From positions 744,001-808,000 of the forward strand of contig NZ_AUFF01000001.1 of NCBI RefSeq assembly GCF_000426365.1: a stretch of 64,000 nt of DNA, read 5' to 3'. The translations under genes were made by a program, and so were the position numbers. The stretch is from Arenimonas composti TR7-09 = DSM 18010 (lineage in GTDB: Bacteria; Pseudomonadota; Gammaproteobacteria; Xanthomonadales; Xanthomonadaceae). The notes below the pieces were generated by a model, which was given only the letters and a program-made list of their open reading frames with translations, did no database searches and had not been told where the DNA came from. Positions 34,228 through 43,126 of this stretch are shown in pieces (position 1 is the stretch's first letter; each line of letters opens with the position of its first letter).

Positions 34228-34649
34228 CCGCGATCGGCCTCGCGGCAGAAGTCGTCGACCATGCGATCGGCGAGGCCCTGGAAACCCATCGCCAGCGCCG
34301 AGCCGACGAACTTGCCGGCGACGATGAAATCGAGGTCCAGGCTCACCTTGCAGGCGTCCTCGGCGAGGCTGTGGAAACTCCAGGCCCCGTGCAGCTCGCG
34401 GAACGGCCCGTCGACCAGCTGCAGGGCGATCCGGGTCGGCGCCTCGAGGCTGTTGCGGGTCGTGAAAGACACGCGAATTCCCGCGGCGCGGACGTCGAGC
34501 CGCGCCAGCATGTGCGTCGGCGACTCCTCGAGCACCTGCGAGCCCTCGCACCAGCCGAAGCGCTGCGGATAGCTCGCGACGTCGTTGACCAGGCCGTACA
34601 TGCGCAACGCCGAATGGCGCACCAGGGCGTGGCGGTGGATCTTGGTCAT
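34224..34649 (-). CDS. ratA: RatA family START-domain protein (COQ10-like)
   Basis: The 141-residue single START/SRPBCC-domain protein is homologous to E. coli RatA and mitochondrial COQ10. Visible are HRHALVRHSALRMYGLVNDV, the signature YPQRFGWCEGSQVL, and the C-terminal helix FIVAGKFVGSALAMGFQGLA. RatA was described as blocking 70S ribosome association, whereas the COQ10 role is binding ubiquinone; neither can be chosen from sequence alone. It is divergent from smpB by 69 bp and coupled to rnfH. The start ATG at 34649 was chosen because upstream in-frame sequence overlaps smpB antisense. Confidence 0.92.
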   Translation of the reverse strand: MTKIHRHALVRHSALRMYGLVNDVASYPQRFGWCEGSQVLEESPTHMLARLDVRAAGIRVSFTTRNSLEAPTRIALQLVDGPFRELHGAWSFHSLAEDACKVSLDLDFIVAGKFVGSALAMGFQGLADRMVDDFCREADRG

Positions 34650-34718
34650 CGGGGCTCGCAGTCCGGTGGCTCGCCGCTGCGGCCGCGGATGCGCGACAAT
34701 GCCGGCGAAGGAAGGAAA

Positions 34719-35225
34719 ATGTCGAAGAACAAGAATAACGGAAGCGGCAAGGACTCGCGGGACGGCGATCGCACGATCGCGGTCAACCGCAGCGCGCGCC
34801 ACGACTACCACCTCGAGGACCGCTACGAGGCCGGCATCGCCCTGCAGGGCTGGGAGCTGAAGTCGATCCGCGCCGGCCGCATGAACATGGGCGACGCCTA
34901 CGCGCTCGTGAAGAAGGGCGAACTGTTCCTGTTCGGCGCCCAGATCACTCCGCTCAGCCAGGCCTCGACCCATGTCGTCGCCGACGACCGCCGCACCCGC
35001 AAGCTGCTGCTGCACCGGCACGAGATCGACAAGCTGGTCGGCTATGTCGAGCGCGAGGGCTACACCCTGATCCCGACCCGGGTCTACTGGAAGGGCAACA
35101 AGGTGAAGCTGGAACTGGCGCTGGCGAAGGGCAAGCAGAGCCACGACAAGCGCCAGGCGGCGAAGGACCGCGACTGGGAGCGGGACAGGCAGCGGGTGAT
35201 GCGGCGGCATAACCGGGACGCGTGA
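34719..35225 (+). CDS. smpB: SsrA-binding protein SmpB
   Basis: The 168-residue protein binds tmRNA and brings it to stalled ribosomes. The OB-fold core includes ARHDYHLEDRYEAGIALQGW, ELKSIRAGRMNMGDAYA and the C-terminal basic tail (KQSHDKRQAAKDRDWERDRQ and on to MRRHNRDA), which mimics mRNA. A short GSGKDSRDGD N-terminal tail is slightly longer than in E. coli (160 aa). The start has a good GAAGGA site. The tmRNA gene ssrA lies 189 bp downstream on the same strand, so the two partners are physically linked. Confidence 0.97.
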   Translation: MSKNKNNGSGKDSRDGDRTIAVNRSARHDYHLEDRYEAGIALQGWELKSIRAGRMNMGDAYALVKKGELFLFGAQITPLSQASTHVVADDRRTRKLLLHRHEIDKLVGYVEREGYTLIPTRVYWKGNKVKLELALAKGKQSHDKRQAAKDRDWERDRQRVMRRHNRDA

Positions 35226-35349
35226 GAGAAGAAATGATGTGAAGCGAAGAAATGAGAAATGAAGCATGCCGCACCCGCCGCGGCGCTTCCCTTGCCGTTT
35301 CCGCGCTCCTGATCAGTTCTTCTCTGCATGAACCGCCAGACCGCCGGGC

Positions 35350-35378
35350 TTGTCGCCCCGCCGTCCCGCCCCCATACT
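35350..35378 (+). promoter_or_regulatory. Candidate ssrA promoter
   Basis: TTGTCG (35350-35355), a 17-bp spacer and CATACT (35373-35378) give a plausible sigma-70 promoter. The mature tmRNA 5' end lies about 37 bases further on, consistent with a leader trimmed by RNase P. Each box matches the consensus at four of six positions, so confidence is modest. Confidence 0.4.
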
Positions 35379-35414
35379 CCCGCCATCGGTAGCTTCATCG
35401 TTTCCGACGAGTCC

Positions 35415-35767
35415 GGGGGTGTCCTGGCTTCGACGGGGGTGGCGACGTCGACCGGTGCATGCCGAGGGGGCAGCTTTCCTCGTTAATCCAGCGGCAAAAT
35501 CATAGTTGCCAACGACGACAACTACGCTCTCGCCGCTTAAGGCGTAAGCCCCGAACCCACTTGTGGCCGTGCTCGTGGATGTAGGGTCATCATCACGGCA
35601 CAGCTGTCGGCGGCGACCCGCCAACCGGCAGTCAACCTAGCGGGTGTGGACGACGGTGTGCTTCGCACGTTGTGTTGCCGGCGTCCGAGATCGAACAACG
35701 GGCTAAGCATGTAGTACCGGAGACCGAGTGCTCTCGGACGGGGGTTCAACTCCCCCCACCTCCACCA
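35415..35767 (+). ncRNA. ssrA: tmRNA (transfer-messenger RNA)
   Basis: The 353-nt tmRNA rescues stalled ribosomes with SmpB. The 5' end GGGGGTGTCCTGGCTTCGAC pairs through its first seven bases with CACCTCC before the discriminator A and encoded CCA at the 3' end. The T-arm is GGTTCAACTCC. The mRNA-like part is at 35508-35540: resume codon GCC, then codons for the tag ANDDNYALAA and TAA, with the conserved TAGT just upstream of the resume codon. E. coli has ANDENYALAA, so the fourth residue is Asp instead of Glu. The intervening part holds pseudoknot-like GC-rich stems. No integrase gene or duplicated 3' end was found beside it. Confidence 0.97.
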
Positions 35768-35772
35768 AACCG

Positions 35773-35800
35773 ACCCCGGCCTCGCGCCGGGGTTTTTCTT
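35773..35800 (+). terminator. Rho-independent terminator of ssrA
   Basis: An 8-bp stem (ACCCCGGC/GCCGGGGT) with a five-base loop is followed by TTTTTCTTT, immediately after the tmRNA CCA end. Confidence 0.93.
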
Positions 35801-35809
35801 TGCAGCGGC

Positions 35810-38680
35810 CTACTCCTCAGCCGGCACCGGCCGCCCGGTCAGCCAGCCCTGGAAGCCGTCGCAGCCGAGCCCGCGCAGGAACTCGAACTGGGCTTCTGTC
35901 TCGACGCCCTCGGCGATCACCCGCAGGCGCAGGCTCTTGCCGAGCGAGACGATGGTCTCGGCGATCACCGCGTCGCTGGCGCGGGTGGTGATCTCGCGCA
36001 CGAAGGACTGGTCGATCTTCAGCACGTCCAGCGGCAGCCGCTGCAGGTAGGCCAGCGAGGAATAACCGGTGCCGAAGTCGTCGAGCGAGAAGCGCACGCC
36101 CTCGCGCTGCAGCCGCTCCATGCGCGCGGCGGTCTCGGCGAGGTCGGTGTGCAGCATGCTCTCGGTGAGTTCCAGGCGCAGCCGGCGCGGATCGGCGCCG
36201 CTGCGGTGCAGCGCAAGCAGCACGCTGTCGCCGAAGCCGGGATCGTGGAACTGCCGGGCGCTGACGTTCACCGCCAGCGTCCACTGCGATTTCACCGGGT
36301 CCGCGGCCCAGGCCGCGAGCAGGGTGCAGGTGGACTCGAGGATCCACTGGCCGATCGGCAGGATCAGGCCGCTCTGCTCGGCGAGCGGGATGAAGCTGGC
36401 GGGCGACACCAGCCCGCGCTGCGGATGCGACCAGCGCAGCAGCACCTCGTGCCCGAGCACGCGGCGGTCGCCGGCGACGATCGGTTGCAGATGGAGGCGC
36501 AGCTGGCCCAGCTCGAGCGCGTCGCGCAGGTCGGCGAGCAGGCCGGCGCGCTCGTTGACGTCCTGCTGCAGCGCCGGGTCGAAGAACACCACCTGGTTGC
36601 CGCCGGCCGATTTGGCCTTGTACAGCGCCAGCTCGGCCTGTTTCAGCGCGTCCTCCTCCTGGCCGATGCCGCCGTCGAGCATCACCACGCCGGCGCTCGG
36701 CGGCGCGTCGACGCGGATGCTGTCGATCACATAGGGCTGGTCGAGCACGCGCCGCACCAGTTCGCTGATCTCGGCGACGCGGGTGGTGGCGGTATCCAGG
36801 CGTTCGCCGAGGTCCTCGAGCACCAGCACGAACTCGTCGCCACCGAGGCGGATCACGGTGTCGGCCTCGCGCGCACACTCGCCGAGGCGGCGCGCGACCT
36901 CGCGCAGCAGGGCATCGCCGGCCTCGTGGCCGAGGGTGTCGTTGACCGCGCGGAACTCGTCGAGATCGATCAGGATCAGGGCGCCGTAGCGGCGGTGGGC
37001 GCGCGACTGCGCGAGGCCGCGCCGCAGCCGGTCCTGCATCATCCGGCGGTTGCCGAGCCCGGTCAGCGGATCGTGGAAGGCCAGCCTGAGCGCCGCCTCT
37101 TCCGCCTGCTTGCGCGCGGTGATGTCGGCGCGGATCGCGATGTACTGCTCGGGCAGGCCGTTGCCACCGATGAACGGCACGATCGTCGTGTGCACCCAGT
37201 ACAGCGAACCGTCCTTCGCGCGGTTGCAGACCTCGCCGTTCCAGACCCGGCCGCTGGCGATCGTCCGCCACATGTCGACGAAGAACGCCCGCGGGTGGGT
37301 GCCCGAGTTGATCAGCCGGTGGGTTTGCCCGACCAGTTCGTCGCGTGCGTACTTCGAGATCGCGCAGAACTTGTCGTTGACCCGCTGGATCACCCCGCGC
37401 GCATCGGTGACCGCGACGATCGCGTGCGCGTCCAGCGCCGCCTTCAGGTCCGACAGCTCGCGCAGCGTGCCCAGCAGGGCCGACTGCGCCTCGTGGCGCT
37501 CGCTGTCGTCGCTGAAGATGCACAGCACCCCCTCCACCCCGCCGTCGCTGCCCGGCTCCGGCACCAGCACCACGCTCAGGTTCAGGACGGCGCCGTCCGC
37601 GCGCGGGTAGCCGGCCTCGAAGCGCGCCGATTCGCCGGCCAGCGCCCGCGCCAGGTGCGGCTCGACCACCGCCAGCGTCTCCGCCCCGAGCACCTCGTCC
37701 ACGCGGTGGCCGATCACCTGGTCCGGATCGGCGCCGAGCAGGCGGGCACGGCTGGGATTGAGATAGCGGAAGCGCCGCTCGCGGTCGATCCGCGAGATGC
37801 CCAGCGGCAGGTTGCGCAGCAGCGTTTCGAGTTCGGCCTGCTGGTCGCGGATGGTCTGGCCCGAGCGCTCGAGCTGGCGCAGCGGCTCCTGCAGCGCCGC
37901 GATCACCACCGCCCGGTAGACGAAGGCGAAGGCCACGAGCTTGAAGCCGTGCCCGGCGAGCACCTGCAGGTCGGAATCCGAGACGTAGCGCGAGAACAGC
38001 AACTCGCCGCAGCCCATCACGAAGCAGGCCGTGGCCAGCCACAGCCAGCGCAGGCGCTCCTCGCGCCGGCCGCGCCGGTACAGGTAGAGCGCCAGCGCGA
38101 AGTAGCAGACGCTGAGCACGATCTCGAAGCCGGACTTGAACGCGGTGACGCCGCTGCCGGGCCGGAACGTCTGCGGGAACCAGCCGAGGTGCCAGGTGCC
38201 GAAGAAGAACAGCGCCACGACGATACCGACCCCCCAGCCGAGGGCGGCGCGCCGGGTCAGGTGCACCGGCGGGAACATCGCGAGCCGCGCGTACGTCAGC
38301 ACTTCCGCGCTGCGCGCCGCCAGCCAGAAGAAGATCGCCTTCCCGGAATTGCCGGGCGTCACCAGCGCCGGCATGCCGGGATAGGCCATCGCATGCAGCA
38401 GGTCGGCGCCGGCGACGACGGTGAAGCCGAGGATCAGCGCCCGTCCGCTGTCCTCGGCGTCGGCCTGCAGCGAATGCCAGGCCACCGAGACGACCATCAG
38501 GGAAATCACGACGGCGACGGCCTCGACCAGCAGGTGCACCGTCAGCAGATCGTCGCGCCGCGCGAACAGGGTGACCGGCGGCACGCTCGCGATCACGACC
38601 AGAACCAGCAACGCGAGCGCTGCGACGGCGAACGCGATGCGGCGCGACTGCATCAATTGCTGGGTTCGGGACGGCGACAT
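35810..38680 (-). CDS. MASE3-PAS-GGDEF-EAL c-di-GMP signalling protein
   Basis: The 956-residue membrane protein has an N-terminal MASE3-like sensor of several transmembrane helices (about 10-260, with DLLHAMAYPGMPAL). Two PAS-type regions follow (about 300-540), then a GGDEF domain with GGDEF at 613-617. The C-terminal EAL domain has the signature changed to EVL (E745) but keeps DDFGTGYSSL and LKIDQSFVR. A functional cyclase site and a probably functional phosphodiesterase site therefore coexist. Start 38680 (MSPSRTQQL) is preferred over the further upstream in-frame codon at 38749, and 38653 is possible. It converges on the ssrA terminator. Its sensed signal is unknown. Confidence 0.9.
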   Translation of the reverse strand: MSPSRTQQLMQSRRIAFAVAALALLVLVVIASVPPVTLFARRDDLLTVHLLVEAVAVVISLMVVSVAWHSLQADAEDSGRALILGFTVVAGADLLHAMAYPGMPALVTPGNSGKAIFFWLAARSAEVLTYARLAMFPPVHLTRRAALGWGVGIVVALFFFGTWHLGWFPQTFRPGSGVTAFKSGFEIVLSVCYFALALYLYRRGRREERLRWLWLATACFVMGCGELLFSRYVSDSDLQVLAGHGFKLVAFAFVYRAVVIAALQEPLRQLERSGQTIRDQQAELETLLRNLPLGISRIDRERRFRYLNPSRARLLGADPDQVIGHRVDEVLGAETLAVVEPHLARALAGESARFEAGYPRADGAVLNLSVVLVPEPGSDGGVEGVLCIFSDDSERHEAQSALLGTLRELSDLKAALDAHAIVAVTDARGVIQRVNDKFCAISKYARDELVGQTHRLINSGTHPRAFFVDMWRTIASGRVWNGEVCNRAKDGSLYWVHTTIVPFIGGNGLPEQYIAIRADITARKQAEEAALRLAFHDPLTGLGNRRMMQDRLRRGLAQSRAHRRYGALILIDLDEFRAVNDTLGHEAGDALLREVARRLGECAREADTVIRLGGDEFVLVLEDLGERLDTATTRVAEISELVRRVLDQPYVIDSIRVDAPPSAGVVMLDGGIGQEEDALKQAELALYKAKSAGGNQVVFFDPALQQDVNERAGLLADLRDALELGQLRLHLQPIVAGDRRVLGHEVLLRWSHPQRGLVSPASFIPLAEQSGLILPIGQWILESTCTLLAAWAADPVKSQWTLAVNVSARQFHDPGFGDSVLLALHRSGADPRRLRLELTESMLHTDLAETAARMERLQREGVRFSLDDFGTGYSSLAYLQRLPLDVLKIDQSFVREITTRASDAVIAETIVSLGKSLRLRVIAEGVETEAQFEFLRGLGCDGFQGWLTGRPVPAEE

Positions 38681-38770
38681 GCGGACCGGGCGGCCGGGAA
38701 GGCAAGGCAGGATAGCCCGCCGTCGGCGCCCGCGCTGCCGCCGCGCCACCCCGGATCCCGGGGTCTGCGC

Positions 38771-38971
38771 TCAGGGGCGACGCAGCTCCAGCCAGCGGTC
38801 GGCCCAATAGGCGCTGGGGCGCAGGTAGCGACGCGCCGGCGGCGGCAGTGGCCCGGGCACGAAGTCCGGCTCGCCCGCCCCGATCATGGCCGCGGCGGCC
38901 GCGCCGTCGCCGATCGCCACCTGTTCGGCGGTGAAGCGGCCTTCGCTGTCGTCGTGTTCGTTCGCTCGCAT
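38771..38971 (-). CDS. Small hypothetical protein
   Basis: A 66-residue open frame runs from the ATG at 38971 (MRANEHDDSEGRFTAEQVAI) to the TGA at 38771. It was kept because its third codon positions are almost all G or C, as in neighbouring real genes, and because it fills an otherwise empty gap of nearly 400 bp. It has an acidic N-terminus, an alanine run, a PGPLPPPARRYL segment and a C-terminal YWADRWLELRRP. No signal peptide, membrane helix or known motif is visible, and there is no strong ribosome-binding site. Function unknown. Confidence 0.45.
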   Translation of the reverse strand: MRANEHDDSEGRFTAEQVAIGDGAAAAAMIGAGEPDFVPGPLPPPARRYLRPSAYWADRWLELRRP

Positions 38972-39073
38972 GGCGCGAGGTTGCCGCGGCCGCGGTGAAA
39001 CGACGATGAAAGACGCCTTGACGGACGCTGCACGCCTGCGCCAACTTCCGGGCCTCGAACCGGGAGAATTCCG

Positions 39074-39526
39074 ATGCGCCTCGTCCTCGCTCTGTGCCTG
39101 CTGCTGCTCGCCGCCTGCGGCACCGTCACCGAAGTCCTGACGCCGGCGCCGGCCGGGCCGGTCGCGGTGTCGGGACAGTACTGGATCGCGATCCAGGATC
39201 GCTTCGGGCTGACGCCCGACGAACGCGCGGAACTCTTCGATGCCGCCGCCGGCCAGCTCGGTGGCGCCAAGGTGGCGATGGGCACCGCCGGCGCGATGGA
39301 ACTGCGCATCACCGTGACCAACTACCGTGCGACCGGCATCGGCAACCGCCAGGCCGGCGGCACGCCCGGCGGCGATTTCGTCGAGAGCATCGTCCACGTC
39401 GTCGACCCCGCCAGCCGGCGCGTGCTGCGCGAGGAACGGGTGGTCACCCGCAACCGGCGCGCGATCGGCAGCGAGCCGCTGCTGCGGGAACACGGCCGCG
39501 ACGTGGTCGCGGCGATCGCGCGCTGA
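39074..39526 (+). CDS. Putative lipoprotein of unknown function
   Basis: The 150-residue protein has a lipoprotein signal peptide with lipobox LAAC (Cys15). The start ATG is preceded by a GGGAGAA site. The mature part contains GQYWIAIQDRFGLTPDE, a beta-rich MELRITVTNYRATGIG and VESIVHVVDPASRRVLREE. This resembles generic outer-membrane lipoproteins that display a small beta-sheet domain, but I cannot name a family. It converges with msrB, the two stops being two bases apart. A TTGACG box lies at about 39019, but no good -10 was seen. Confidence 0.75.
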   Translation: MRLVLALCLLLLAACGTVTEVLTPAPAGPVAVSGQYWIAIQDRFGLTPDERAELFDAAAGQLGGAKVAMGTAGAMELRITVTNYRATGIGNRQAGGTPGGDFVESIVHVVDPASRRVLREERVVTRNRRAIGSEPLLREHGRDVVAAIAR

Positions 39527-39528
39527 GC

Positions 39529-39984
39529 TCAGAGCCCGGGGATCGCCTTCTTCTCCAGCGCCAGCGCGTTGATGCAGTAGCGCAGCCCGGTCGGCGCCGG
39601 GCCGTCGGGAAAGACGTGCCCTAGATGGGCGTCGCAGACGTTGCAGCGCGTCTCGACCCGGCGCATGCCGTAGCTGCGGTCGTCGATGTAGGCGATCACG
39701 TCGTCGGCGAGCGGCTGCGAGAACGAGGGCCAGCCGGTGCCGGACTCGAACTTCGTGCCGGCGTCGAACAGCTCGGTGCCGCAGCAGGCGCAGCGGTAGA
39801 TGCCGGGCTCGAACAGGCCGCACATCTCCGAACTGAAGGGCCGCTCGGTCGCCGCCATCCGGGTGATGCGGAACACGTCGTCGGCCAGCACCGCGCGCCA
39901 CTGCGCCTCGCTGCGGTCGTCGCGGCGCGGCGGCAGCGGATTGCCCTTCCCGGCACGTTCGCTGACCAGCTTCCAGTCGTGCAT
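39529..39984 (-). CDS. msrB: Peptide-methionine (R)-S-oxide reductase MsrB
   Basis: The 151-residue enzyme reduces the R-epimer of methionine sulfoxide in proteins. The two zinc CxxC pairs are at C65/C68 (YRCACCGTELF) and C114/C117 (RCNVCDAHLGHVF). The catalytic Cys is C137 in GLRYCINALAL, and GTGWPSF is also a hallmark. It has no signal peptide, so it is cytoplasmic. The partner MsrA is encoded separately at 62822-63439. It lies 22 bp after the aldehyde dehydrogenase gene on the same strand, so it may be at the end of the polyamine operon transcript. Confidence 0.97.
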   Translation of the reverse strand: MHDWKLVSERAGKGNPLPPRRDDRSEAQWRAVLADDVFRITRMAATERPFSSEMCGLFEPGIYRCACCGTELFDAGTKFESGTGWPSFSQPLADDVIAYIDDRSYGMRRVETRCNVCDAHLGHVFPDGPAPTGLRYCINALALEKKAIPGL

Positions 39985-40006
39985 GGCCCTGCCCTCCCCG
40001 TCCGGC

Positions 40007-41362
40007 TCAGTCGACCCAGACGGACTTGATGTTCATGAATTCGTGGATGCCGTGCCCCGCGAGCTCACGGCCGAAACCGGAGATCTTGGTGCCGCCGAAC
40101 GGCAGCCTCACGTCGCTGCGCACGATCGCGTTGACGAAGCAGGCGCCGGCGGCGATGCGGCGCGCGAGCGCCTCGCCGCGGGCCGGATCGCGGGTCCACA
40201 CCGAGGCGCCGAGGCCGTAGGGCGTGTCGTTGGCGACCTGCACCGCGGCGTCCTCGTCGGCGACGCGGACGATCGACGCCACCGGCCCGAACAGCTCCTC
40301 GTCCCAGGCCGGCATGCCCGGCGCGGTGTCCGCGAGCACGGTCGCGGGATAACCGGTCGCGCCGTCGCCGGGCGCCCCGCCGAGCAGCACGCGCGCGCCC
40401 TTCGCGGCACTCGCGTCGACCTGCCGCTGCAGCTGGTCGCGCAGGTCCGGGCGCGCCATCGGGGCCAGCCCCGTCGACGTCTCGCGCGGATCGCCGGTGC
40501 GCAGCGCGGCGGCGGCCTCGACGAAGCGGCGGGTGAACTCCCCGGCGATCGCGTCGACCACGATGAAACGCTTCGCGGCGATGCAGGTCTGCCCGGCATT
40601 GCCGAAGCGCGACGCGACCGCCACCGGAATCGTGGCGTCGAGGTCGGCATCGGCCAGCACGACGAAGGGGTCGCTGCCGCCGAGCTCCATCACGCACTTC
40701 TTCAGGTGGGCGCCGGCGGTGGCGGCGACCGATCGGCCGGCGCGCTCGCTGCCGGTCAGGGTGACCGCGGCGACGCGGCGGTCGGCGATGACCCGCGCCG
40801 CCTGTTCGTTGTCGATGTGCAGCACGCCGAACACGCCCGCCGGCAGCCCGGCGGCGGCGAGCACCGCGGCGATCGCATCGGCGCAGCGCGGCACGTTCAC
40901 CGCATGCTTGAGCACCGCGACGTTGCCCGCCATCAGCGCCGGCGCCAGGAAGCGGAACACCTGCCAGAACGGGAAGTTCCACGGCATGATCGCCAGCACG
41001 CAGCCGATCGGCTCGTAGCGCACATAGCTGCGCTTCGCGTCGGTCGCCACCGGCTCGTCGTCCAGCCAGCGGCCGGCGTTGTCGGCATAGAAGGCGCAGG
41101 CGACGGCGCACTTGTCGATCTCGGCCAGCGCTTCCTTCGTCAGCTTGCCCATCTCGGCGGTGATCAGCGCCGCCAGTTCGCGCCGCTGCGCCTTCAGGGC
41201 CGCGGCGATCGCATGCAGGTGCGCGCCACGCGCCTGCAGCGGCAGCGCCGCCCAGGCCGGGAAGGCCGCTGCCGCGGCGCCGAGCCGGGTGTCGATGTCG
41301 GCGTCGGAATGGGTCGGCTGCCGGTGCACCGCACCGGTCCAGGGATCGCGCGTCTCGTACAT
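40007..41362 (-). CDS. NAD(P)-dependent aldehyde dehydrogenase, succinate-semialdehyde type
   Basis: The 451-residue ALDH carries the oxyanion Asn in MPWNFPFWQ (N129), the general base E226 in MELGGSDPFVV and the nucleophile C260 in GQTCIAAKRF. The size and the GSDPFVVLADADLD pattern fit the Sad/YneI group, which oxidises succinate semialdehyde, the last step from GABA to succinate. It lies immediately downstream of potI (4 bp) as the last gene of the leftward polyamine operon, which supports a role in putrescine or GABA breakdown. The exact aldehyde substrate cannot be fixed from sequence. A second ALDH (puuC) lies at 56095-57594. Confidence 0.9.
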   Translation of the reverse strand: MYETRDPWTGAVHRQPTHSDADIDTRLGAAAAAFPAWAALPLQARGAHLHAIAAALKAQRRELAALITAEMGKLTKEALAEIDKCAVACAFYADNAGRWLDDEPVATDAKRSYVRYEPIGCVLAIMPWNFPFWQVFRFLAPALMAGNVAVLKHAVNVPRCADAIAAVLAAAGLPAGVFGVLHIDNEQAARVIADRRVAAVTLTGSERAGRSVAATAGAHLKKCVMELGGSDPFVVLADADLDATIPVAVASRFGNAGQTCIAAKRFIVVDAIAGEFTRRFVEAAAALRTGDPRETSTGLAPMARPDLRDQLQRQVDASAAKGARVLLGGAPGDGATGYPATVLADTAPGMPAWDEELFGPVASIVRVADEDAAVQVANDTPYGLGASVWTRDPARGEALARRIAAGACFVNAIVRSDVRLPFGGTKISGFGRELAGHGIHEFMNIKSVWVD

Positions 41363-41366
41363 GGTT

Positions 41367-42212
41367 TCAGCCCTTCTGCAGCGCCAGCTGCACGTCGCGC
41401 TGCCGGCGCCGTTCGTCGCGGCGCATCAGCCACCAGGCGATGAACGCGGCGATCGTGACCGCGACGATCATCAGCGTCGCCAGCGCGTTGATCTTCGGAC
41501 TCAGGCCGAGACGGACGGATGAAAACACCTTCATCGGCAGCGTCGTCGAGGACGGGCCCGACACGAAGCTGGCGATCACCAGGTCGTCCAGCGACAGCGT
41601 GAACGCCAGCAGCCAGCCCGAGATCAGCGCCGGCGCGATGATCGGCAGGGTGATCACGAAGAACACCTTCACCCGGTTCGCGCCGAGATCCATCGCCGCC
41701 TCCTCGAGCGAGCGGTCGAGCTCGCTCAGGCGCGAGGAGATCACCACGGTCACGAAGGCCGTGCAGAAGGTCACGTGGGCGATCCAGATCGTCAGCATGC
41801 CGCGCTGCTCGCCGATGCCGATGACCGGACCGATCGACACGAACAGCAGCAGGATCGACAGGCCGATGATCACCTCCGGCATCACCAGCGGCGCGGTGAT
41901 CAGCGCGCCGAACAGGGTCTTGCCGGGGAAATGCCGCATCCGCGTCATCGCCAGCGAGGCCAGCGTGCCGAGCACCACCGAACCGCAGGCGGTCCAGAAC
42001 GCGACCCGGATGCTGACCCAGGCCGCCGCCATCATCTGCTGGTCGCGGAACAGTTCGCCGTACCACTTCGTCGAGAAACCGGCCCAGACGGTCACCAGCT
42101 TCGACTCGTTGAACGAGTAGACCATCAGGCTGATGATCGGCGCATAGAGGAAGACGAAGCCGAGCACCAGCATCGTCTTCGTGAAAGCCGAATTGCCGCG
42201 ACCCTGGCTCAC
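41367..42212 (-). CDS. potI: Polyamine ABC transporter permease (PotI type)
   Basis: The 281-residue inner-membrane permease has six transmembrane helices and the EAA-type loop EEAAMDLGANRVKVFFVITL that contacts the ATPase. It starts at a GTG (42212) that overlaps the potH stop by four bases (GTGA); reading it as the start gives the typical VSQGRGNSAF ... LGFVFLYAP opening. It pairs with PotH as the two-permease heterodimer of the putrescine importer PotFGHI. The aldehyde dehydrogenase gene follows after 4 bp, linking uptake with catabolism. Confidence 0.94.
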   Translation of the reverse strand: MSQGRGNSAFTKTMLVLGFVFLYAPIISLMVYSFNESKLVTVWAGFSTKWYGELFRDQQMMAAAWVSIRVAFWTACGSVVLGTLASLAMTRMRHFPGKTLFGALITAPLVMPEVIIGLSILLLFVSIGPVIGIGEQRGMLTIWIAHVTFCTAFVTVVISSRLSELDRSLEEAAMDLGANRVKVFFVITLPIIAPALISGWLLAFTLSLDDLVIASFVSGPSSTTLPMKVFSSVRLGLSPKINALATLMIVAVTIAAFIAWWLMRRDERRRQRDVQLALQKG

Positions 42213-43126
42213 GTCAGCTTCGCCTCCAGCTCGCGCGACTGGTAGTGGTGGAAGATCACGATCGGGATGATCAGCAGCACCAGCATCACGATCGCCACCG
42301 CCGAGGCCACCGGCCAGTCGCGGTTGTTGAAGAACTCCTGCCACAGCACGCGGCCGATCATCAGCGTGTCGGCGCCGCCGAGCATCTCCGGGATCACGAA
42401 CTCGCCGACCACCGGGATGCCGACCAGCATCGCCCCGGCGATGATGCCGGCACGCGACAGCGGCAGCGTGACCTTCAGGAAGGCCTTCCACGGCGGCGCC
42501 CCGAGGTCCTGCGCGGCCTCGAGCAGGCGCTGGTCGTGCTTGACCAGGTTCGAGTACAGCGGCAACACCATGAACGGCAGGTAGGCGTAGACGATGCCGA
42601 TGTACACGGCCACCGGCGTGTGCAGGATCTGCAGCGGTTCGTCGATCAGGCCGATGCCCATCAGCAGGTTGTTGAGCAGGCCGTTGTTCTTCAGGATCCC
42701 GACCCAGGCGTAGATGCGGATCAGGAACGAGGTCCACGACGGCAGGATCACCATCATCAGCGCGATGTTGCGCGACGAGGGCGGCATCCGGGCGATGCCG
42801 TAGGCGATCGGATAGCCGACCAGCACGCAGAGGATCGTCGAGATCAGCGCGATCTTCAGCGAACTCAGGTAGGCGGCGACGTAGAGGTCGTCGCGCAGCA
42901 GGAACAGGTAGTTGCCGAGGTTCAGGTCGATCCGCAGGTGGTCGCCGGCGCGGGTCAGCAGGTCCGCGTACGGCGGCTGCGCGATCATCGCGGTCGAGAA
43001 GCTGATCTTCAGCGCGATCGCGAACGGCACCGCGAAGAACAGCAGCATCCACAGGTAGGGCACCGCGATGACCAGCCAGCGCGAGCCGGGCATCCGCTTC
43101 GCGATCGAGGCCCGCAGGCGCCTCAT
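42209..43126 (-). CDS. potH: Polyamine ABC transporter permease (PotH type)
   Basis: The 305-residue permease has an N-terminal helix (WLVIAVPYLWMLLFFAVPF), five further membrane segments and the EAA loop LEAAQDLGAPPWKAFLKVTL. Its ATG overlaps the potG stop (ATGA) and its own stop overlaps the potI start (GTGA), so potG, potH and potI are translationally coupled. The segment VVGEFVIPEMLGG is typical of PotH/PotB. Together with PotI it forms the membrane channel of a spermidine/putrescine-type importer. Confidence 0.95.
   Translation of the reverse strand: MRRLRASIAKRMPGSRWLVIAVPYLWMLLFFAVPFAIALKISFSTAMIAQPPYADLLTRAGDHLRIDLNLGNYLFLLRDDLYVAAYLSSLKIALISTILCVLVGYPIAYGIARMPPSSRNIALMMVILPSWTSFLIRIYAWVGILKNNGLLNNLLMGIGLIDEPLQILHTPVAVYIGIVYAYLPFMVLPLYSNLVKHDQRLLEAAQDLGAPPWKAFLKVTLPLSRAGIIAGAMLVGIPVVGEFVIPEMLGGADTLMIGRVLWQEFFNNRDWPVASAVAIVMLVLLIIPIVIFHHYQSRELEAKLT

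Noticed and set aside
35415-35800. Integrative element at the ssrA 3' end
   Set aside because: tmRNA 3' ends are common attachment sites, but no integrase, foreign composition or repeated 3' end follows; the next gene is a normal signalling protein.
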